Of a stretch of DNA of 64,000 bases, positions 18,356-27,910 are shown in pieces (within the stretch, counting starts at the first letter, position 1; each line of letters opens with the position of its first letter). Made by a program: the position numbers and the translations under genes. Source of the DNA: an uncultured Clostridia bacterium (GTDB taxonomy: Bacteria > Bacillota > Clostridia > Monoglobales > Monoglobaceae). A model generated the notes under the pieces. That model saw only the letters and a list, made by a program, of their open reading frames with translations, was not told the origin of the DNA and ran no database searches. The stretch is taken from the NCBI GenBank assembly GCA_947631965.1, contig CANRNL010000007.1:1-64000 (forward strand). Reading direction: 5' to 3'.

Positions 18356-21300
18356 ATGAAAAAGAAACTTTGTTTTATATTATCTCTGATAATTATAATA
18401 TTTTCTTTTCCGCAGGGCTTTGTAAGGTCCGCGTCGTCTGCGGGAGAGCGGCTTGCCGCGTTCCCCGGCGCGGAGGGCGGCGGTATGTACGCAACGGGCG
18501 CGAGAGCTTCCTCGTCGCCCACGGTCTACCACGTCACCAGTCTTGAGGACGACGGCTCAAAGGGTACGCTTCGCGACGCGGTTTCAAAGGGTAACCGCAT
18601 CGTCGTGTTTGACGTTGCGGGAAACATTCACCTCCGGTCGCGCCTCAGCATCAAGGGCAGTAATCTGACCATACTCGGTCAGACCGCGCCGGGCGACGGA
18701 ATTTGCGTCACCGGATACGACACCAAAATAGAAGCGAGCAACGTCATCCTCCGCTATCTCCGTTTCAGGATGGGCGACGAGAACGACGTCGAGGACGACG
18801 CTCTGGGCGGAAGGAAAATACAAAACGTAATAGTTGACCACTGCTCGATAAGCTGGAGCGTTGACGAGTGCGCCTCGTTCTATGAAGACACAAACTTTAC
18901 AATGCAGTGGTGCATAATCTCCGAAAGTCTCAACAACTCGCTTCACGCCAAGGGTTCTCACGGCTACGGCGGAATATGGGGCGGCAGCAATGCGAGCTTC
19001 CACCATAATCTTATGGCGCACCACAAGAGCAGGAACCCAAGAGCGCCCGAAGGCGACTTTAAAATGCTTCAGGGCGAGGACAGCGGCGATTATGATATGT
19101 CGCAGCAGCAACAGCTTGCGGACTGGCGCAATAATGTTATCTACAACTGGGGCGGCAACTCTGCATACGGCGGTCAGGCGGCTATGGCGGTCAATATAGT
19201 TAACTGCTATTACAAACCGGGTCCCGCCACAGGAAGCGGCGTTAAAAGCAAGATATATGAGCTCTCCTCGACCGGAAACGGCAAGACATTCTTATGGAGT
19301 ACCGACCTTTATCTTGACGGAAACCATATGGACCAAAGCACGACAGTGACCGAAAATAACGCGCAGGGAGTTACCAAAGACAGCACGGCGCAAAAATATT
19401 ACGTCTGGACAGAGGGAAAGAGCGACACAAGCGCCAAAGGTATAGAATATCTGGATATAAACGAAAATCCCGACGCGCAGAACGTGCATTTTAAATTTCT
19501 TGAGGATTATCCGATAAACACTCAGAGCGCGGAGGATGCGTATGAGTCCGTTCTGGCAAGCGCGGGAGCCAGCCTTTCGCGCGACTCTCTGGACGCGAGA
19601 GTGATTGAAGATGTGAGAAACGGCACAGGCAGTCACGGCGACAAAGGAATAATCGACAGACCCTCAGACGCAGGCGGTCTGCCCGAGCTTTCTCCGGGCG
19701 AGCAGGAAGCCGACGCCGACGGCGACGGTCTGCCCGACAGGTGGGAGGATTTAAACGGCACGAACAAAAATTCGAACGACTCCGCGAAAAAGGACACGGG
19801 CGGCTATACCCACATTGAGGAATACGCCAACGATTTGGCAAGCGGAGCTTATACGAGAGACGGCGCTGACCCCACTCCGACGCAGACAACAGAACCTACG
19901 CCCACGCCGACCGAAACCGCCGAGCCTACGCCTACGCCGACCGAAACGACCGAGCCCACGCCTACGCCGACTGTCGAGCCTACTCCGACTCCCGAACCGG
20001 TGTACGGCATCACAATAGACGAAAACATAACCCACGGCTCTATCAGAGTAAGCAACACGGATAGCGAAACAGCGTCGGGCAAGCCCATTGTCTGGGACGT
20101 GTCCGAGCATCGGGACGAGATAGGCGGGAAAAAGACGTTTTATCTGAACGGCACGGACGACAGCGACGGTACGCTGACTATGTACGACGAAGATACCTCT
20201 GTTGAAACCTACGACGACGTTGCGGTCGCCAGAGCCGACAACGGTTCAAGCGCGAATACCGCCGCTAAGCCGTTTGAGGACGGCGAAGAGCCGTCAGGCT
20301 CGGTGTTTATGGTTTCACCGAGCAGAGATACGACACTGAAATTGGAGCTTTTCGTCTACGGAAGCACCAACGAAAGAACACTGCATATTTACGACAACTC
20401 CGCAGACACGGATTTGTTCACCGAAGGCGTAAGTCAGCGCGGAATATATACGTTTGAAATCCGGGCGCAGGCTGGGAACAAGTATTATGCGTGGATGGAC
20501 GGCTCAAAGCTCGGATTTAAAAGCGCGTGCATAACGGGCGAAGGACTTTCTGCAAAGGCGTATGACCTTATAGAGGTCATAACAATTCCCGACGAGGGCT
20601 ACAATGTCGAGGAAGTCTACACCACGCCTTATACGAGTGTTGTGAGTTTTTTTGAAAACCAATATTTCTTTGTTATGCCGGAGAAAGACGTGACGGTTTC
20701 GGCTGTATTTGCGCCTGAACCTACACCGTCGCCTACGGTTGAACCCTCACCGTCGCCTACACAGTCGACAGAACCCTCACCGTCGCCGACACAGTCAACA
20801 GAGCCTACGCCGTCACCTACACAGTCGACAGAGCCTACACCGTCACCTACACAGTCGACAGAACCCTCGCCGTCGCCGACGCAAACGACAGAGCCTACGC
20901 CGTCGCCAACGCAGACGACAGAGCCTACGCCGTCGCCGACGCAGACGACAGAACCCTCGCCGTCGCCGACGCAGACAACAGCCCCCTCGCCGTCGCCGAC
21001 GCAGACAACAGACCCCTCGCCGTCACCTACGCAGACGACAGAGCCTACGCCGTCGCCGACGGTAACACCCGACCCCGACTCTCGCAAAATAAAGATAATC
21101 GAATACAATAAGAGCGGAATCTTCATAAAAGTCGGCAGCGAGTATCCTAAAGAAAATCTGAATTTTACGTCAGTCACCGCAAAATACACAGACGGCGTTC
21201 TGGTCGATTACACAGTGCAAAAGACCGAACTTACCCGCGCCGCCGACCAAAATATATATTCAATACCTATTGATAAATATTTTGAGGCGGACAGCGAGAA

Positions 21301-21457
21301 CGAGTATATAAAAATAATGCTTTGGAACGATTTGAACAAAATGCTGCCGCTTTGCGAGCCGTATATCGTTTCGGCGGACAGCAACCCGACGATATACTCA
21401 AAAATCTTTTGGTCTGCGGCACTCCCCTCCAAAAAGGGATTTATACCGTATTTCTGA
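18356..21457 (+). CDS. Secreted pectate lyase (PL1-like catalytic domain) with two Pro/Thr/Ser-rich linkers and additional C-terminal domains
   Basis: Signal peptide; AFPGAEGGGMYATGAR...VYHVTSLEDDGSKGTLRDAVS...NVILRYLRFRMGD...VDHCSISWSVDE; linkers at about aa 505-545 and 780-905. Confidence 0.9.
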   Translation: MKKKLCFILSLIIIIFSFPQGFVRSASSAGERLAAFPGAEGGGMYATGARASSSPTVYHVTSLEDDGSKGTLRDAVSKGNRIVVFDVAGNIHLRSRLSIKGSNLTILGQTAPGDGICVTGYDTKIEASNVILRYLRFRMGDENDVEDDALGGRKIQNVIVDHCSISWSVDECASFYEDTNFTMQWCIISESLNNSLHAKGSHGYGGIWGGSNASFHHNLMAHHKSRNPRAPEGDFKMLQGEDSGDYDMSQQQQLADWRNNVIYNWGGNSAYGGQAAMAVNIVNCYYKPGPATGSGVKSKIYELSSTGNGKTFLWSTDLYLDGNHMDQSTTVTENNAQGVTKDSTAQKYYVWTEGKSDTSAKGIEYLDINENPDAQNVHFKFLEDYPINTQSAEDAYESVLASAGASLSRDSLDARVIEDVRNGTGSHGDKGIIDRPSDAGGLPELSPGEQEADADGDGLPDRWEDLNGTNKNSNDSAKKDTGGYTHIEEYANDLASGAYTRDGADPTPTQTTEPTPTPTETAEPTPTPTETTEPTPTPTVEPTPTPEPVYGITIDENITHGSIRVSNTDSETASGKPIVWDVSEHRDEIGGKKTFYLNGTDDSDGTLTMYDEDTSVETYDDVAVARADNGSSANTAAKPFEDGEEPSGSVFMVSPSRDTTLKLELFVYGSTNERTLHIYDNSADTDLFTEGVSQRGIYTFEIRAQAGNKYYAWMDGSKLGFKSACITGEGLSAKAYDLIEVITIPDEGYNVEEVYTTPYTSVVSFFENQYFFVMPEKDVTVSAVFAPEPTPSPTVEPSPSPTQSTEPSPSPTQSTEPTPSPTQSTEPTPSPTQSTEPSPSPTQTTEPTPSPTQTTEPTPSPTQTTEPSPSPTQTTAPSPSPTQTTDPSPSPTQTTEPTPSPTVTPDPDSRKIKIIEYNKSGIFIKVGSEYPKENLNFTSVTAKYTDGVLVDYTVQKTELTRAADQNIYSIPIDKYFEADSENEYIKIMLWNDLNKMLPLCEPYIVSADSNPTIYSKIFWSAALPSKKGFIPYF
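20735..21063 (+). repeat. Coding minisatellite, 30-bp unit (T-Q-S/T-T-E-P-S/T-P-S-P)n
   Basis: About 11 tandem units inside the pectate lyase linker. Confidence 0.9.
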
Positions 21458-21469
21458 TTTGAAAATTTA

Positions 21470-21510
21470 AAAAGGCTTGGATTTATAAATAAATCCAAGC
21501 CTTTTATTTT
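21470..21510. terminator. Bidirectional intrinsic terminator between the pectate lyase and the MGMT-like gene
   Basis: aaaaggcttggattta-taaa-taaatccaagcctttt, 16-bp perfect arms between convergent genes. Confidence 0.8.
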
Positions 21511-21826
21511 ACTGTTCATCAGGTCGCCAGATATATTTTTCGAGGTCTATTCTGCCGTCCTCGTCAAACTCTATCCCCTCGCTCTCCAAAAGACCGCGCT
21601 GGATTTGCTCTCCGCCGAACACAAACGCGGGACTGACCTCTCCGAAGCGGTTTACAACGCGATAGCAGGGGATATTGTCTCCGTCGGGATTTGCGTGGAG
21701 CGCGTAGCCCACCACGCGGGAAAGGCGCGGATTGCCCGCAAGCGCGGCAATCTGACCGTATGTCGCCACCTTCCCGTACGGAATTTGTTTTACAATGTCA
21801 TAAATAATTGAAAATGTGTTTCCCAT
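21509..21826 (-). CDS. MGMT-family (methylguanine-DNA methyltransferase-like) DNA-binding protein
   Basis: IVKQIPYGKVATYGQIAALAG...PCYRVVNRFG; start placed at MGNTFSI. Confidence 0.85.
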   Translation of the reverse strand: MGNTFSIIYDIVKQIPYGKVATYGQIAALAGNPRLSRVVGYALHANPDGDNIPCYRVVNRFGEVSPAFVFGGEQIQRGLLESEGIEFDEDGRIDLEKYIWRPDEQ

Positions 21827-21830
21827 TATT

Positions 21831-24398
21831 TTATTTTGACATCGCGTCCGCGTAGCTCGGAATATCCTCAATCTTGGTGGTATGAGAATTTCTCTTTTCG
21901 ATGAGCGGATGCCCTATGCGCTCAAGCTCGTCGCAGAACCACTGCGAAATCATCTGCGCGCCGAAGTAGTTGATATGGGTATCATCACTGACGGTATGTC
22001 CATCCGCAATCTTTGAATAGTCCCCGCCCGGTGTTCTATCATAAGACTGAGAGTTTTTAAACTCTCCGACGGACAAATCGACAAAGCGCGAATCCCGTAT
22101 TTTCACCCAATTATAGAGGTCTGTCGCCTTATCTTTTCCCACCTCGTTAATGTAGCCGTTGACCTTGGAATACAAATCGACCACGGGGAGCCCAAGCTCA
22201 TAGCCCAGCTCCTTTGCGGCGTTCACATACGCCTCAAGACCCGCGTCATGCTCCTTACGTCGGCTTATCGAGGTCGTAATTATTGGATTTGCGCCCCTGT
22301 CGAGCGCGACGTTTATATAGTTGTCGGTAATGTTTTTCTTATACGAACCCTGCGTAAATCTGTCCAGCGTGGGGTCGGTATGTCTCGCCGCTTCGTCCTT
22401 TTCGTCGTTATGACCGAACTGGATTATGAAGTAATCTCCCGCTTTAAGACCGTTTTTTATGGTGTTGTAATTCTTCTCATTTCTAAAGTCAAGCGAACTT
22501 CTGCCGCTCATAGCCAAGTCTTTTACCGTCACGCCGCTGAAATATTCGCCGAGCACCGCCGCCCAGCCCGTCTGGGGGAAACGGTTGTTCGACCCCGTAG
22601 CCGGATATGTGCAGGCGGTGGAATCGCCCGCCACATAAACCGTGGGGTTATTTTTGATGCCGCTGTTATAGACATATACCGCCTGTGAGGTCGCAGGCTT
22701 TATGCTTTGCATACTGTCAAACGCGAACACCTTTACGGTACAGCCGTCGAAAACCGGTATTTTATCCATATTCAGCTTGTCGAGATAAAGTATTGTATCG
22801 CCGTTGTTCTGAGACTGTGCCTCGGCGGGAACGTCCTTGAGAGCAATTACGCCCGCGCCCGCGAGAGCCTCATTTTCATCATATACCGCAACAAGCAGAG
22901 ATTCGTCCTTCTTGTTTGCAATATTGTCGGTCATTATTATATGGCTGACATATCCGCCGTTCATGGGCTTTACGGTAACGCTGCCGTCCGCGCTCGAAAC
23001 CGCAATTCGGGTTACCGTTATTGCGTACTGCGCGGGAACAACTATCGTAAACTCCTTTTGAGCAGAGACGCTTCCTCTCGAAATCTCAGCGGTCAAAGTT
23101 ACAGTCGTGCTTTGCTCCCATACAGGGGTTACCTTGCCGTCCGCGCTTACCACGTCGGGATTGCTGCTCGACCATGTAATCTGCGTGTGCCTTATTCCGC
23201 TCGTCGGAAGCTCCAGATTTTTCTTGACCGCCGAGGTATCGCCCAGCGTCAGCGCGTTCTTTGCCGCCTCCACCGCCGCGTTGTCGTCATTGTCGGCGGG
23301 GACCGTGAGGTGGAACGTCTTTGTAAGCCTTAAATTCGGGTAGTCCTGCCATGTGAACACCGCGGTAAAATCAACCTGCGTGTCGACAGACAGCGCATTG
23401 ACCTCTCCGCTCACGGTTATTACGTCCTCGTTGGAGGACTCCCAGCTTACATCGGCATAGCCCGCTCCCGAAATATTATAGCCGTCAAACAGCGCCAGAT
23501 TTTCATAAACCGTGCTTTCGGACGCGTTACTGCCCTTTATTTCGGAAAACGGCACCTTTTGAACCTCGTCGTTAACCGACTTTGAGATAAAGTCCACAAA
23601 CAGCTCAACGTCGCTGTCGGGCATAACAAAGGTACACTCTGTCATTCCCTCGTTTTTATTAAGAGCAACCGTCTCGTCGCCGAGCCTTACGTTGCCTATA
23701 TAATTTCCGCTGCCGGGCGTGGATTTTACCGTAACGCTGTCGCCTGTCTGCGCGCTTACGATTGTCTTTTCCTTAAATACCGCGCCGAAGGTGTTGGGCT
23801 TTGTACCCGTCGGCCAGAAGTAATACGACTCGCCCGCCGTTACATCGAAGGAGCATACGTTCATATCGTTGACCGTATCTCCGGTATTGTTGGTATAGTC
23901 GAGTATTTTTGTGTTTATATCCTTGACGTTTACGGCTGCTGCTCCTTTGGTGTTTGCAAGCGACACGGCGAAATAAATCGTACCCGTTTTCTCAACGTCC
24001 ACCCTGAAAACCACGCCCTCGGCGCCGCTTTCGGTAACCTTGCCGTTATTCGCACCCTTTATCGCACCATTGAATTCAATCGAATTAAAAGTTTGCTTTG
24101 AGTTGACCGTTGTAAAATTCTCGGCGGGGGTTATGGTTATTCCGTCCATAACCTCAACCGGCACATTTGCCGAAAGCGCTTTGTTCGCGTGCCAAATCGA
24201 ATCATAAGCAATGCCTTCCGCCATAATCTCGACCGACGAAGCCGCCGTGCCGGTCGTAACCTCCACAGAGCCGAGCGTACTGTCGTAATCTATAACTATC
24301 GAATGTTCTCCGGCGGCAAAGACCGAGCCCGAAAAACCGGAGAAAGCCGTCAAAAGAACCACCACCAAACAAATTATTTTAAAACTTACTTTTCTCAT
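21831..24398 (-). CDS. Secreted SGNH/GDSL hydrolase, rhamnogalacturonan acetylesterase-like, with Ig-like repeats
   Basis: Signal peptide; VYVAGDSTACTYP, GWAAVLGEYF, AMSGRSSLDF, QFGHNDEKD, DDTHINYFGAQM; two Ig-like segments upstream of the catalytic domain. Confidence 0.88.
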   Translation of the reverse strand: MRKVSFKIICLVVVLLTAFSGFSGSVFAAGEHSIVIDYDSTLGSVEVTTGTAASSVEIMAEGIAYDSIWHANKALSANVPVEVMDGITITPAENFTTVNSKQTFNSIEFNGAIKGANNGKVTESGAEGVVFRVDVEKTGTIYFAVSLANTKGAAAVNVKDINTKILDYTNNTGDTVNDMNVCSFDVTAGESYYFWPTGTKPNTFGAVFKEKTIVSAQTGDSVTVKSTPGSGNYIGNVRLGDETVALNKNEGMTECTFVMPDSDVELFVDFISKSVNDEVQKVPFSEIKGSNASESTVYENLALFDGYNISGAGYADVSWESSNEDVITVSGEVNALSVDTQVDFTAVFTWQDYPNLRLTKTFHLTVPADNDDNAAVEAAKNALTLGDTSAVKKNLELPTSGIRHTQITWSSSNPDVVSADGKVTPVWEQSTTVTLTAEISRGSVSAQKEFTIVVPAQYAITVTRIAVSSADGSVTVKPMNGGYVSHIIMTDNIANKKDESLLVAVYDENEALAGAGVIALKDVPAEAQSQNNGDTILYLDKLNMDKIPVFDGCTVKVFAFDSMQSIKPATSQAVYVYNSGIKNNPTVYVAGDSTACTYPATGSNNRFPQTGWAAVLGEYFSGVTVKDLAMSGRSSLDFRNEKNYNTIKNGLKAGDYFIIQFGHNDEKDEAARHTDPTLDRFTQGSYKKNITDNYINVALDRGANPIITTSISRRKEHDAGLEAYVNAAKELGYELGLPVVDLYSKVNGYINEVGKDKATDLYNWVKIRDSRFVDLSVGEFKNSQSYDRTPGGDYSKIADGHTVSDDTHINYFGAQMISQWFCDELERIGHPLIEKRNSHTTKIEDIPSYADAMSK

Positions 24399-24424
24399 AG
24401 CTAAAAGCCCTCCGTTTTTTATTT

Positions 24425-25663
24425 TTATTCCTCAGCCTCTTTCTTATCGAGGCTCATGCAATACTCGTCTATCGCATCGGCAACCTCTTTTGAGTATTTA
24501 ACGGCTTCAACCACCGTTTTCGCGCCCTTTACAACGTCGCCGCTCGCAAATATGCCGTGACGCGTGGTTTCGCCGTGTTCGTCGGTTATGAGGAGTCCGC
24601 GCTTGTTTGTTTCGATACCCTTTGTTGTGGAAACTATCATATCCTTAGGTCCCTGACTTATGGATATTATGACCGAATCCGCCTCATACAGCTTCTCGGT
24701 ACCCTCTATTCCCTCTATGTTGCCCTCTTCGTCAACCTTGGTATCTCTGAAAATTACGCCCTTTTTGGTAATCTCGACCGGCATCTTGCAGTTGACAAAA
24801 TCAACGCCGTCTATCTTCGCGTACTCGTACTCGCGGACGCTCGCCGCCACCTTGTCGCTTCGGTTATACACCGTAATTTCGCGGACTCCGTGACGGATTG
24901 CGGTTCTTGCCGCGTCCATAGCCGCGTTGCCCGCGCCTATCACGATAACCCTGTCGCCGAGGTCGTACTCGTCAGGGTTTATCAGGTACGCAACCGCATA
25001 GTGAACGTGTCCGAGACTTTCGCCCTTTATATGCAGACTGTTGGGCTTCCATACGCCCGTTCCTATGAAAATCGCGTCATAGCCGTCGCGGAAAATCTCG
25101 TCAATGCCTATCGCTCCGCCAATCGGCGCGTTGGGGCGTATTTTTATTCCCAAATCGAGCATATGCTTTTTATATTTTGTCAGAATGTCCTTGGGAAGTC
25201 TGAACGCGGGTATTCCGTAACGTAAAATGCCGCCTATCATATCCTTGTTTTCAAAGACTGTGACCTCGTAGCCGCGCCTTGCGAGGGTTATCGCAATCGT
25301 TATTCCCGCGGGACCCGAACCTACGATGGCGACCATTCTTCCGTTTGACGGCGCTTTCTCAACCTTTAATTTGTCGAAATAGCTGCTCGAAATATAGTTT
25401 TCGATACTGCTTATCGTGACCGGCGAGCCTTTGCGCCCCAGAACGCAGTGACCCTCGCACTGATTTTCGTGATTGCACACAAGAGAGCATATTACCGAAA
25501 GCGGGTTGTTCTCAAACAGCATCGCGCCCGCCTCATTCATCTCGTGATTTAAGAACATATGTATCATTTCGGGAATATTTGTGTTTATAGGACAGCCGGT
25601 GCGGCACATCGGCTTCTTGCAGTGCAGACATCTTTTCGCTTCGTTTACAACATTTACCGCCAT
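24425..25663 (-). CDS. FAD/NAD(P)-dependent oxidoreductase, GltD (glutamate synthase small subunit)-like
   Basis: CLHCKKPMCRTGCPINTNIP, VAIVGSGPAGITIAITLARRGYEVTVFE, VIGAGNAAMDAART. Confidence 0.88.
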   Translation of the reverse strand: MAVNVVNEAKRCLHCKKPMCRTGCPINTNIPEMIHMFLNHEMNEAGAMLFENNPLSVICSLVCNHENQCEGHCVLGRKGSPVTISSIENYISSSYFDKLKVEKAPSNGRMVAIVGSGPAGITIAITLARRGYEVTVFENKDMIGGILRYGIPAFRLPKDILTKYKKHMLDLGIKIRPNAPIGGAIGIDEIFRDGYDAIFIGTGVWKPNSLHIKGESLGHVHYAVAYLINPDEYDLGDRVIVIGAGNAAMDAARTAIRHGVREITVYNRSDKVAASVREYEYAKIDGVDFVNCKMPVEITKKGVIFRDTKVDEEGNIEGIEGTEKLYEADSVIISISQGPKDMIVSTTKGIETNKRGLLITDEHGETTRHGIFASGDVVKGAKTVVEAVKYSKEVADAIDEYCMSLDKKEAEE

Positions 25664-25711
25664 AATGTATCTCTCCCTTTAATAAAAATTTTTATACCAA
25701 GTCAAACGGCT

Positions 25712-26701
25712 TTATTTGTCGCCGTATCCGTTAGGATGATTTTTATGCCACTCCCACGCGGTCGAAATAATTGTTTTAAGGTCGTTGTACTTCGGCTTCC
25801 AGCCAAGCTCTTTCTTCGCCTTCTCGGACGACGCGACCAAAACCGCCGGATCTCCCGCGCGCCTCGCTTCGATTTTTTCGGGTATTGGATGACCCGTGAC
25901 CTCGCGCGCAATCTCGATTACCTCTTTGACCGAAAAGCCCTTTCCGTTGCCGAGATTATATGTTCCACTCGTGCCGGTCTTTCTCATTTTGTCCAGCGCG
26001 AGTATGTGCGCGTCCGACAAATCGGTAACGTGGATATAATCGCGGATGCAGGTTCCGTCCTCGGTCTTGTAATCGTCGCCGAAAATGCCGATATGCTCCC
26101 GCTGACCGAGCGCGACCTGAAGCACTATCGGTATCAGGTGCGTTTCGGGGGTGTGGTCCTCGCCTATTTTTCCGCTTATGTGCGCGCCCGCCGCGTTAAA
26201 ATAACGCAGAGCCGTATATTTGATACCGTAGGCGTTGTCCGCCCATTTGAGAGCCTTTTCAACCGCCAGCTTTGTTTCGCCGTAGGGGTTTGTAGGCTCG
26301 GTTTTATCGCTCTCCAAAATAGGAATACTCTCTGGCTCGCCGTAGGTCGCCGCCGTCGAGGAAAACACTATCTTATCCACGCCGTACTCCTTCATTTTTC
26401 CGAGCAGGCAGAGCGTTGAAACCACATTATTGTTGTAATATTTGAGCGGGTCGCCGACACTCTCGCCGACAAGAGAATCCGCGGCAAACTGAATTACCGC
26501 CTCAATCTCGTTTTCGGTGAAAACCCTGTCCATAAACTCTCCGTCGCGCAAGTCGCCTATCATCAGCCGTCCGCCGAGGACCGCGTCCTTATGTCCCTTT
26601 TGAAGATTGTCCGCAACGACGACCTCCTCACCGCGCGCCAGAAGCTCCGCCACGGTGTGGCTTCCGATATATCCCGCTCCTCCGCATACCAATACCGCCA
26701 A
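25712..26701 (-). CDS. galE: UDP-glucose 4-epimerase
   Basis: MAVLVCGGAGYIGSHTVAELL...NPYGETK...YFNAAGAH. Confidence 0.95.
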   Translation of the reverse strand: MAVLVCGGAGYIGSHTVAELLARGEEVVVADNLQKGHKDAVLGGRLMIGDLRDGEFMDRVFTENEIEAVIQFAADSLVGESVGDPLKYYNNNVVSTLCLLGKMKEYGVDKIVFSSTAATYGEPESIPILESDKTEPTNPYGETKLAVEKALKWADNAYGIKYTALRYFNAAGAHISGKIGEDHTPETHLIPIVLQVALGQREHIGIFGDDYKTEDGTCIRDYIHVTDLSDAHILALDKMRKTGTSGTYNLGNGKGFSVKEVIEIAREVTGHPIPEKIEARRAGDPAVLVASSEKAKKELGWKPKYNDLKTIISTAWEWHKNHPNGYGDK

Positions 26702-26974
26702 TTCAATCTCTCCTTTAATGCTGAATATTTGAAAGTCTTTAAATACACTGATTTATAGCATCATAATCCTATGTTGATTTTATCATATAAGCCCGCCGTT
26801 GTCAATAAAATATTGACTGAATAAACAAAAAAAGACGGCATTTTCGCCGACTTATTATATGATTTTTACAAATTATGTGTCTTTTGAGAGAGTTCATCCG
26901 CAAAATGCGCCGAGGTCGCAAAAAAACAAGGCACAGCGGTTACTGTGTCTTGGTAAACAAACCGCAATTTATAT

Positions 26975-27823
26975 TTAACACTTATTTTCACCGCCGAAGC
27001 CCGTGACCGCGCCGCCCGCGTCCTCCGCCGCCTTCAGCATTTCAAAGAAGCGCCTTATTTCAAGGGTCGAAAAGCTGAGATTTCTCTTAACGTCGTTCAA
27101 TCGGGCGTCATCGAATTTCTTTGGTATTCTGACCGCATACCTTGCGTCGCCTCTGTAAAGCGTTCGGCAAAGCTCGCCGCCCAAATCTTTTGCAAATCTG
27201 TCAAGCACGACAAGCCCGCCCGCTCTTCTGAGCCTCAAATCGGTTATGCCGCGCAAATCGTCCGACGCTTCGCCAAGCGTGCTGTCGCCGAGCGTTCTGT
27301 TTTCAAAGCGTTCGCTCGCCGCAACCGAGATTGTCACAAAGTCGTCGCCGTCGTCACTCAGATACACAACCCCGTTTTTGGAGCTGTTGCCGTACAGCGC
27401 AAGCTCAATCAAATGCAGGATAATACATCTGAATTTGTATTCATTAAAGACCAGCACACGCCTTCCGCTGAATTTGGTCCTTACCTCAAACATTTTAAAC
27501 GCCATACTGTTTAACACGTCGTTCACATTATCCACATACAGCTCTACGAAGCTTACAACGTCATAAGGTCCCGTACACGATTTCAAAAATTCCTCGCTGC
27601 CGAAAATATTTTTTAAAATATCCATATAAAAAATATTTGTCATCGTGCGCATCTCTGCGTTATGGGCGCGCTTTAAAAACTCAGGAGTAAACTCTTTTTC
27701 CTCCAAAGCGCGTTCTATATCATATCTGCTCATGGTGTTGTTATCTCTCATCGAGAAGATTACGTTAAATATATATTTGTATTCATCAAATCCTATTAAA
27801 TATCCGTCTTCGCGTTTTTGCAT
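26975..27823 (-). CDS. Hypothetical protein, possibly a degenerate GHKL ATPase-like protein
   Basis: 282 aa; FRCIILHLIELALYGNSSKNGVVYLS and LRRAGGLVVLDRFAKDLGGEL are weakly reminiscent of histidine-kinase N/G boxes. Confidence 0.5.
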   Translation of the reverse strand: MQKREDGYLIGFDEYKYIFNVIFSMRDNNTMSRYDIERALEEKEFTPEFLKRAHNAEMRTMTNIFYMDILKNIFGSEEFLKSCTGPYDVVSFVELYVDNVNDVLNSMAFKMFEVRTKFSGRRVLVFNEYKFRCIILHLIELALYGNSSKNGVVYLSDDGDDFVTISVAASERFENRTLGDSTLGEASDDLRGITDLRLRRAGGLVVLDRFAKDLGGELCRTLYRGDARYAVRIPKKFDDARLNDVKRNLSFSTLEIRRFFEMLKAAEDAGGAVTGFGGENKC

Positions 27824-27861
27824 AATAAATTTATTCCCGAATTATTTTTTTGACCGCAGAA

Positions 27862-27897
27862 AATCCCAAAAGCCGCATTATATCGGCTTTTGGGATT
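27862..27897 (-). terminator. Intrinsic terminator downstream of the transketolase genes
   Basis: aatcccaaaagccg-cattatat-cggcttttgggatt stem-loop. Confidence 0.7.
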
Positions 27898-27910
27898 CAG
27901 AGATACCAAA

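Noticed and set aside
20735-21063. Possible CRISPR array (regular 30-bp repeats)
   Set aside because: No unique spacers; units are contiguous and in frame as a protein linker, with no cas genes nearby.
20629-21189. 186-aa Gly/Val-rich - strand ORF
   Set aside because: Reverse-strand reading of the Thr/Pro/Ser linker repeat of the pectate lyase.
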